From NCBI GenBank assembly GCA_028274825.1, contig JAQCMZ010000077.1:1-11892 (forward strand): a DNA stretch of 11,892 nt, given 5' to 3'. A program made the translations under genes and the position numbers. Below the pieces are notes generated by a model. That model was not told where the DNA came from. It made no database searches and worked only from the letters and a program-made list of their open reading frames with translations. The stretch comes from Haloferacaceae archaeon (GTDB lineage Archaea > Halobacteriota > Halobacteria > Halobacteriales > Haloferacaceae). This document shows positions 6,759-11,892 of this stretch, piece after piece. Numbering within the stretch: position 1 is the stretch's first letter; each line of letters opens with the position of its first letter.

Positions 6759-6938
6759 GTGCTTGATCACTGCTCTTCGAACAAGGATCAAGAGGAGCGT
6801 AGGCGTCGTGACAAGTTGCGTATCAGCGAGCGAGGCGTGGATCAAGCCAAGTTGGTTGAACTCATCACAGAGAAAGATAGCAGCATCGAGGTCGTTCACA
6901 AGGGTGGTAACAGCGTTCTCGCCATCACCTGTCATTGA
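6759..6938 (+). CDS. Doubtful 59-aa hypothetical protein
   Basis: The frame starts at GTG 6759 and ends at TGA 6936-6938, which is part of the transposon-end sequence TTGACATCCTCC. The product is charged and looks helical in its first half (KDQEERRRRDKLRISERGVD), then ends SSIEVVHKGGNSVLAITCH. It lies in the same frame as the upstream VOC gene with only that gene's TGA between, so it could also be read-through sequence or a fragment of another gene cut by the element. Third codon positions are less GC-rich than in neighbouring genes. The minus strand is also open across this stretch. I do not recognise the product, and the true C-terminus may have been lost to the insertion. Confidence 0.3.
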   Translation: MLDHCSSNKDQEERRRRDKLRISERGVDQAKLVELITEKDSSIEVVHKGGNSVLAITCH

Positions 6939-6966
6939 CATCCTCCCCGCGCTGAACCGCGAGGAT

Positions 6967-6968
<2 letters not shown>
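6936..6968. repeat. Left transposon-end hairpin
   Basis: ATCCTC (6940-6945) pairs with GAGGAT (6961-6966), and GCG (6949-6951) pairs with CGC (6958-6960). A CCC bulge sits on the 5' arm. A G-to-C change at 6957 removes one pair relative to the other copies. The bulge position is that of a right end belonging to a minus-strand element. Confidence 0.65.
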
Positions 6969-7304
<336 letters not shown>

Positions 7305-7307
<3 letters not shown>

Positions 7308-8852
7308 GGCTGTGACCAACTGCTCGTCTGTGATCAGTTCAGCAACTCGTTCGCCGATGGCGATTGCAGGAGCGTTGGTGTTCCCGCTCGTGATGTTCGG
7401 CATAATTGAGGTGTCAGCGACCCGGAGCCCCTCAACACCACGGACCCGGAGTTGCGGGTCGACGACCGCCATGTCATCGTCCTCAGGCCCCATTTTACAC
7501 GTACCAGCGGGGTGATAGACCGTGTGGCAGGTCTCTCGAATGTGGCTCTCAATTTCGGCATCGGTCTCCACATTCTCACCGGGCCAAACTTCCTCACCCC
7601 TGATGTCATCGAACGGCTCGGCCTGTGCGATTTCTCTCGCCTCTTTGATTCCTTCTCGGAGGACTTCGAGATCGGAATCGGCGCTGAGGTACTGTGGGTC
7701 GATGACGGGGTCTTCCATGGGATCCGCCGATGCCAATTTTACGGTTCCGACACTCTCGGGACGAACCTGCGTGGAACCAATCGAGAAGCCGAGTCCTTCT
7801 GGGTTAGCGAGTCCGTGCTCCATATAGTAGACCGGGCAGAAGTGGAATTGTAGATCGGGGGTGGGTTCGCTCTCATCGACGTAGGTATACCCACCACCTT
7901 CCCCGATGTTTGAGGTGGGGGCGGGAGCCGCATCGTCGGTTCGCTCGTAGACGACAAAGGTGAACAGGTGATCTTGAAGATTTCGACCGACGCCGGGGAG
8001 GTCAACCTGAACTTCAATGCCGTGGTCAGTGAGGTGTCCAGCCGGACCGATCCCCGAGAGCATCAGCAACTGCGGGGAATTGAACGCGCCGGCACAAACA
8101 ACGACTTCACCAGAAACGTCGGGCGCGTGCTCAACGCCATCCTGCTCGTAGGTGACCCCAGTGGCGCGGTCGCCGTCGAACCTGAGCGCTGTGACGTGCG
8201 CGCGAGTTTCGACAGTGAGGTTCGGTCGATCGAGGCTCGGCTTGATATACGCCGCAGCGCTGCTACAGCGTTCGCCGTCGCGTTGTGTCACGTGATACAG
8301 CCCCGCGCCGGCCTGGGTCTCGCCGTTGAAATCGGGGTTGTACTCAAGACCACAATCCTGTGCAGCTTCGACGTACCGCTCAGTAGCTGGGTTCGGGTCG
8401 GAGATGTCACTGACGGTAAGTGGCCCACCCGTCCCGTGATACTCCGCTTGGCCTGTCCCCTGGAAGTCCTCACCACGTTTGAATACCGGGAGCATGTCCT
8501 CGGACGACCAGCCATCGTTACCGAGTGCGGCCCAGTCATCATAGTCCTGCGGATTTCCGCGGTTGTATATCTGGGCGTTCAGGGAACTCGATCCGCCTAC
8601 AGTCTTCCCTCTGGGGTGATACAGTCGCCGGTCGTTCAACTCGGTCTGGGGTTCGGTGTAGTACTCCCAGTCGGCATCGGATTTGAACAGGTGTGGGAAC
8701 ATTGAGGGTGTGTATATTTCCTTTTCATGTTCCTCATCTGGGGCACCCGCCTCCAGCAACAGCACCTCTGTGTCTGAGTCCTCAGAGAGCCGATGTGCGG
8801 CCGCACAGCCTGCTGATCCAGCCCCCACAACAATGTAATCGAACTGTGTCAT
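7305..8852 (-). CDS. GMC-family FAD-dependent oxidoreductase (choline-dehydrogenase-like)
   Basis: This 515-aa soluble flavoprotein is predicted to oxidise an alcohol group (choline, sugar-alcohol or similar) with FAD. The N-terminus has the Rossmann motif VVGAGSAG (G10, G12, G15) and the ribose-binding E34. GMC signature 1 lies at about 78-100 (HPRGKTVGGSSSLNA). Signature 2 is GAFNSPQLLMLSGIGP, near 255-270. Near the C-terminus, HPAGTCKMG places the catalytic base at H447, and SGNTNAP places N491 44 residues later, the same spacing as the His/Asn or His/His pairs of known GMC enzymes. The order and length are complete. The last residues (ELITDEQLVTA) end at a TGA supplied by the transposon end, so a few native residues may have been lost. 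A strong TATA box lies upstream. No BetB-like aldehyde dehydrogenase is adjacent, so a betaine pathway is not supported by context. Confidence 0.94.
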
Positions 8853-8881
8853 ATGTCAGCAAGATACATTAACGAAAGCGA

Positions 8882-8896
8882 TAATATATTCTTTTG
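8882..8896 (-). promoter_or_regulatory. BRE/TATA promoter of the GMC oxidoreductase gene
   Basis: On the minus strand, CAAAAGAATATATTA has an A-rich BRE followed by the TATA box AATATATTA (8882-8890), centred 34 bp upstream of ATG 8852. Initiation would give a leader of roughly 5-10 nt. The transposon-end hairpin at 8905-8933 lies just upstream of the box. Confidence 0.6.
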
Positions 8897-8904
8897 GGTG
8901 GTAG

Positions 8905-8933
8905 TTGACCTCCCCGCGCTGAAGCGCGAGGCT
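8905..8933. repeat. Solo transposon-end hairpin
   Basis: TTGACCTCCCCGCGC, loop TGAA, then GCGCGAGGC form CCTC/GAGG (8909-8912 with 8928-8931) and GCGC/GCGC (8916-8919 with 8924-8927) with a CCC bulge. This is the same design as the ends at 6936 and 7276, without the ATC/GAT outer pairs. No tnpB sequence is recognisable beside it. Confidence 0.7.
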
Positions 8934-8940
8934 TTCTCCT

Positions 8941-9167
8941 TGTACTTCCGTAATTGTCCAGTGTACTGAGCGATCGGATCTGAACGAATCCAAGAATAAC
9001 TCAGTAGAAGACTCGCGCCCTCTATTCAGCACGGCCGCTGAAACCTATCACCGACTGAGGATTTCAACAGGGCTGCGTAATGATATCGTACTAGAATTCC
9101 GACCGACTAGCCTCAGTGTCAAACTCCGTGGAGGTAGTGGTATTGAAACAAAGATCTCGAAGACAGT
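8941..9167. other. Gene-free stretch upstream of the broken regulator
   Basis: No convincing gene was found. One plus-strand frame stays open from 8923 through this stretch and on into the regulator remnant, but it has no good start and its residues match no family I know. The DNA is more AT-rich than its surroundings. Following the solo hairpin, it may be old transposon sequence or the regulator's former upstream region. Confidence 0.5.
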
Positions 9168-9556
9168 ATGGGCAGTACGAGTCGGGGTATTGAAACGTGG
9201 ACAGCCCACACGACAGCCTTCGAGAGAGTCCACTCATTTAATACAAACCCTCGATCAACCGAAGCCTGTATCATACATTGTGACAAAGGCTGCGGTCGCG
9301 GAATTCACTGCCCGCAAACATCTTAATCGCCTCGTCGAGCTGAATGTCGTTTGCTCAGTCACCGGCGAGAACACGCCAAGTCAGACACCAAGCCAACGAG
9401 TGGGATGTACTCCGCTATCGGCTCTCGATTGTGGATACCGCGATCGCCGCGTTTTATCAACTTGCCACCGGAGCAAATCACTCTAATACGGACTCAAAAG
9501 AACTACTACCAGCTCAGAAGGGCCCAACCAGTCCGAGCAGCCGAGACGCCATATAG
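9168..9556 (+). pseudogene. Broken winged-helix regulator (DUF7342-like)
   Basis: Three pieces in three frames match one haloarchaeal winged-HTH family in order. ATG 9168 gives MGSTSRGIETWTAHTTAFER and VHS. One extra T near 9237-9239 shifts the frame to LIQTLDQPKPVSYI, then TKAAVAEFTARKHLNRLVEL, the helix-turn-helix. After VTGEN (near 9372) the frame jumps again to RQVRHQANEWDVLRYRLSIV and DTAIAAFYQLATG, the family's C-terminal helix. Roughly 70-90 residues between the HTH and the C-terminal helix are missing compared with the family as I remember it (160-200 aa). One single-base insertion plus one internal deletion explain the damage. The remaining frame runs to TAG 9554-9556, overlapping the 3' end of the convergent exporter gene. 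A DNA-binding fragment could still be made only if the frameshift is bypassed. Confidence 0.8.
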
Positions 9557-10146
9557 GCCGCAACGATCCAGATGACCCCGGCTGAAATCAGATTGAGATA
9601 GCGGAGTCGCCCATCAGAGAGGATTGATCCACCGAGAAGTCGACCCCCAGCAGCTAACCCAAGGAACCACACCCACGAAACGAGGAGACACGCTACGGCG
9701 AACGCCCAGCGACTCGGTGGTGCGTACGCCAACGCATTCGTTCCGATGACGCCGATCGTGTCCAGAATCGCATGGGGGTTGAGCAGCGAAAGCGAGGCAG
9801 TAAATCCGACTTGCTCACGAACACTCAGCAGCTTCTCATCGTGAGATGTGAGGTCCATCACGGGAGCTGAAAAAAGCATCCACCCTACATAGACGAGAAA
9901 CACCACGCCACCGCCGAGCAAGACTGTTTGAAGCCACGCGAACTCGAGGACCACGGCGGAGACACCGAGCACGCCGAGCAGAATGAGGATGGTATCTGCC
10001 ACACCAGCCGTGAGGACAGTCGGAAGCGACTGGCGAAGTCGAGGCTGAACAGCGCCCTGCTGGAACACGAACACGTTCTGGGGTCCGACAGCGACGATGA
10101 GTCCAACTGAAAGTGCGAGCCCATGGAGAAACGCCGTGGTAGCCAT
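9514..10146 (-). CDS. LysE/ArgO-type amino-acid exporter
   Basis: This 210-aa integral membrane protein has six likely transmembrane segments (about 5-27, 42-66, 71-93, 112-135, 145-168, 185-207). Hallmarks of the LysE superfamily, basic amino-acid exporter branch, are GPQNVFVFQQG (21-31) in the first helix-loop and LLNPHAILDT (121-130) opening the fourth helix. The likely substrates are lysine, arginine or similar amino acids moved out of the cell, but specificity cannot be read from sequence. Length is normal for the family. ATG 10146 directly precedes the first helix, as usual. No LysR-type partner is adjacent; the nearest regulator is the broken DUF7342-like gene, which converges on and overlaps this gene's 3' end. 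No clear TATA box was found within 40 bp upstream. Confidence 0.92.
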   Translation of the reverse strand: MATTAFLHGLALSVGLIVAVGPQNVFVFQQGAVQPRLRQSLPTVLTAGVADTILILLGVLGVSAVVLEFAWLQTVLLGGGVVFLVYVGWMLFSAPVMDLTSHDEKLLSVREQVGFTASLSLLNPHAILDTIGVIGTNALAYAPPSRWAFAVACLLVSWVWFLGLAAGGRLLGGSILSDGRLRYLNLISAGVIWIVAAYMASRLLGLVGPF

Positions 10147-10331
10147 CTGGGAGTTATTTCGTACGTCGCTCGGAAGGACCTACAGTTAGTGGGTACGGGC
10201 AATCCGGACAGGTTTCTCTGGGATGGGTCGGTATCTGATCGTGTAGGTCCGATCCGAGAGGTACTATCCTCCAGCACCAGCAATCAAATATCACACGCGT
10301 GCCTCCTAGCGGGGTCCACCCCACGGCGCTA

Positions 10332-10349
10332 ACCAAACGCCTTCTTATC
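10332..10349 (+). promoter_or_regulatory. BRE/TATA promoter of the aldo/keto reductase gene
   Basis: ACCAAACGC followed by CTTCTTATC places a TATA-like box (10342-10349) about 24 bp ahead of ATG 10369. That spacing predicts a leaderless transcript starting at or next to the ATG. No Shine-Dalgarno sequence is present. Confidence 0.5.
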
Positions 10350-10368
10350 CACCACTCGTGGCCGCTGT

Positions 10369-11346
10369 ATGGAGTACACAACACTGGGTAGTTCCGGGAC
10401 GAAAGTAAGCCGCATCGCGATTGGCACGAACACGTTTGGGGGAGATGCCGACTGGCACCTCTCTGCTGAGGAGGCCCAGGAAGTCGTCGACACCGCCATC
10501 GAGCACGGAATCAACTTCTTCGACACCGCGAACGCGTACAACACCGGCGAGAGCGAACGCGTGCTCGGTGACGCACTCGAGGGCTATGATCGTGACCGGC
10601 AGGTCATCGCCACGAAAGTGTTCTTCCAGATGGACGACGACGATCCGAACTCTGGCGGCCTCTCGCGCAAAGCGATCGAACAAGAACTCGCGAACAGTCT
10701 CGATCGACTCGGAATGGAGACGATCGATCTCTATCAGATCCATCGCTGGGACGACGAAACCCCAATCGAGGAGACGCTCCGAACGCTCACTGACGCCGTC
10801 GAGCGGGGGCAGGTACGGCATCTCGGTGCGTCATCAATGTGGGCGTATCAGTTCGCAAACGCGCTTCACACAGCCGAGACCGGTGGCCACGAGCCGTTCG
10901 TCACGATGCAAAATCACTACAACCTCGCCTATCGAGAAGAGGAACGCGAAATGGTCCCCCTGTGTAAGCAAAACGACGTCGGCCTCATTCCGTGGAGCCC
11001 GATGGCTCGTGGATTCCTTACCCGGCCACATGATGAATTGGAAACGACCGTTCGCGGTGAGACAGACCAGTACCTCCACGAGCGCCTGAAAACGTACGCC
11101 GTGAACGGTGGGCGCGAGGTCAACGAGCGCGTTGAAGAGCTTGCCACCGAGAAGGGGGTGAAGATGGCACAGATCGCGCTGTCTTGGTTACTTCATCAAG
11201 ACGCCGTTGACGCCCCGATCATCGGCGCTCGAAAACCCGAGTACGTCGTCGACGCCGTCGAAGCGCTCGACATCGATCTGTCTGCGTCTGATCGTGAGTG
11301 GTTGGCAGAACCGTATGAACCAGTCCCAATTGACGGCCACAGCTAA
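10369..11346 (+). CDS. Aldo/keto reductase
   Basis: This 325-aa cytosolic NAD(P)H-dependent oxidoreductase has the (beta/alpha)8 fold. The AKR catalytic tetrad is complete: D52 (in FFDTANAY), Y57, K83 (in IATKVFF) and H125 (in YQIHRWD). The N-terminal MEYTTLGSSGTKVSRIAIGT, then TNTFGG, and the C-terminal SWLLHQDAVDAPIIGARKPE, which contacts the cofactor phosphate or adenine, are typical of the YajO/Tas-like group. Length is usual (about 320-350). The substrate is unknown; the group reduces a range of aldehydes and ketones. It has its own promoter, and 222 bp separate it from the divergent exporter gene. The next gene follows after 189 bp with its own promoter, so an operon is unlikely. The protein is strongly acidic. 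Confidence 0.95.
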   Translation: MEYTTLGSSGTKVSRIAIGTNTFGGDADWHLSAEEAQEVVDTAIEHGINFFDTANAYNTGESERVLGDALEGYDRDRQVIATKVFFQMDDDDPNSGGLSRKAIEQELANSLDRLGMETIDLYQIHRWDDETPIEETLRTLTDAVERGQVRHLGASSMWAYQFANALHTAETGGHEPFVTMQNHYNLAYREEEREMVPLCKQNDVGLIPWSPMARGFLTRPHDELETTVRGETDQYLHERLKTYAVNGGREVNERVEELATEKGVKMAQIALSWLLHQDAVDAPIIGARKPEYVVDAVEALDIDLSASDREWLAEPYEPVPIDGHS

Positions 11347-11498
11347 CCTCTTGGCTATCGGCTCGGTGCCAAGTTCCCCATCCACAACCCGATATCATAC
11401 AACTCGAGGGTCGCGTCCCAGGGATGTATTCCAACGTCTATTCGGGAGTTCCTCGTCGCAGAGCGAAACACCCACGAGGCAGGTCTGTTTCGGACCGA

Positions 11499-11512
11499 GG
11501 CGAATATTTAAT
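11499..11512 (+). promoter_or_regulatory. BRE/TATA promoter of the serine hydrolase gene
   Basis: GGCGAATATTTAAT contains the TATA box TATTTAAT, centred about 28 bp upstream of ATG 11536, which fits leaderless or near-leaderless initiation. The same 14 bases occur at 292-305. Confidence 0.6.
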
Positions 11513-11535
11513 GATCATTGCTAGGAGTACCAACC

Positions 11536-11892
11536 ATGCCAGCACTTTCCGAGGCGGACCGCGAGCAGCTTCGTGCCGAGTTTGACCGCCAGCTCGATGT
11601 CGGCCTCCATCACGGGAGCCAGCTAGCAGTCTACGTCGACGGCGAGCTTGCGGTTGATTTCGCCGGCGGCAAGACAGCCCCCGAAGGCGCAGCGACGACG
11701 CCAGAGACGCGCCATCTCATCTTTTCGTGTACGAAACCGTACGCAGGAGTTGGATTACACCAGCTCATCGAACACGGTGAGGCCGACTACGACGACCAAG
11801 TTATCGACCACTGGCCAGAGTTCGCTGAGCCCGGCACCACGAAGGCGGAGATCACGATCAAACACGTGCTCAGCCACACGGCCGGTATCCCC
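11536..11892 (+). CDS. Serine hydrolase, beta-lactamase-like/esterase family (3' end outside the window)
   Basis: The first 119 residues are visible. The product starts MPALSEADREQLRAEFDRQL, then SQLAVYVDGELAVDFAGG, a beta-strand pair typical of class C beta-lactamase-related proteins. S64-C-T-K67 is the SxxK motif that supplies the acylated serine and general-base lysine. The window ends at LSHTAGIP (112-119), the conserved motif that follows in PF00144 proteins. The downstream YxN and HxG/KTG motifs are not in the window, so completeness is unknown. In haloarchaea these are generally taken to be esterases or peptidases rather than antibiotic-resistance enzymes. No signal peptide is present, so a cytosolic location is likely. 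ATG 11536 is supported by promoter spacing. Confidence 0.88.
   Translation, partial: MPALSEADREQLRAEFDRQLDVGLHHGSQLAVYVDGELAVDFAGGKTAPEGAATTPETRHLIFSCTKPYAGVGLHQLIEHGEADYDDQVIDHWPEFAEPGTTKAEITIKHVLSHTAGIP

Noticed and set aside
6495..6941. Minus-strand open frame of 148 codons covering the small plus-strand frame
   Set aside because: Most of it is antisense to the VOC gene. The part beyond 6728 looks somewhat protein-like, but there is no promoter or recognisable motif, so neither strand could be favoured strongly.
7968..8705. Long plus-strand open frame (245 codons)
   Set aside because: It lies wholly inside the GMC oxidoreductase gene on the other strand. Its residues resemble no protein, and the minus-strand gene has all family motifs.
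8923..9486. Continuous plus-strand frame running into the regulator remnant
   Set aside because: It has no credible start codon. Its first ~270 bases match no family, and the regulator's real start is ATG 9168 in another frame. Only the HTH portion is real coding sequence.
11350..11373. Inverted repeat CTTGGC...GCCAAG after the aldo/keto reductase, considered as a terminator
   Set aside because: It has only six pairs with a 12-base loop and no T-run. Archaeal terminators are usually T-tracts, so support is too thin.

Overview
The window looks haloarchaeal. Predicted proteins are rich in Asp and Glu and poor in Lys. Several starts sit 23-34 nt downstream of archaeal BRE/TATA-like boxes, which fits leaderless or nearly leaderless mRNAs. 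Several families are typical of haloarchaea: tiny CxxC zinc-ribbon proteins, a DUF7342-type winged helix, and IS1341-type TnpB with long RNA-structured tails. It reads as an accessory or metabolic stretch of chromosome or megaplasmid, eroded by IS200/IS605-type elements.

Left part (1-790): the 3' tail of a plus-strand tnpB whose DNA is a chain of perfect hairpins (an omega-RNA-like 3' end). It is followed by a 50-residue zinc-ribbon gene with a strong promoter, then a decayed minus-strand tnpB tail with its right-end hairpin. That remnant overlaps the stop codon of a 988-residue RecQ-type helicase (780-3746, minus). The helicase carries an N-terminal zinc finger, a helix-hairpin-helix domain and a C-terminal phosphoribosyltransferase-like domain.

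Centre (3783-6938): a gene with two stops and two single-base frameshifts, whose reconstructed product I do not recognise; an intact ADP-ribosylglycohydrolase; a small protein with two zinc-binding repeats whose GTG start lies in an 18-nt hairpin; a VOC/glyoxalase-like protein; and a doubtful 59-codon frame.

Right part (6937-11892): a ~370-bp element with mirrored hairpin ends that holds only the last ~96 codons of a tnpB. It supplies the stop codons of the reading frames on both sides. Then come a GMC-family FAD oxidoreductase (minus), a lone copy of the same hairpin, a broken DUF7342-type regulator, a LysE/ArgO-type amino-acid exporter (minus), an aldo/keto reductase (plus), and the start of a serine beta-lactamase-like hydrolase cut by the window end.

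The intact enzymes (VOC, GMC oxidoreductase, aldo/keto reductase, hydrolase) look like peripheral small-molecule metabolism, each with its own promoter rather than in an operon. The most unusual material is the set of four related transposon-end hairpins, three tnpB tails stripped of nearly all the nuclease, and the multi-domain RecQ. No rRNA, tRNA or CRISPR array was seen.
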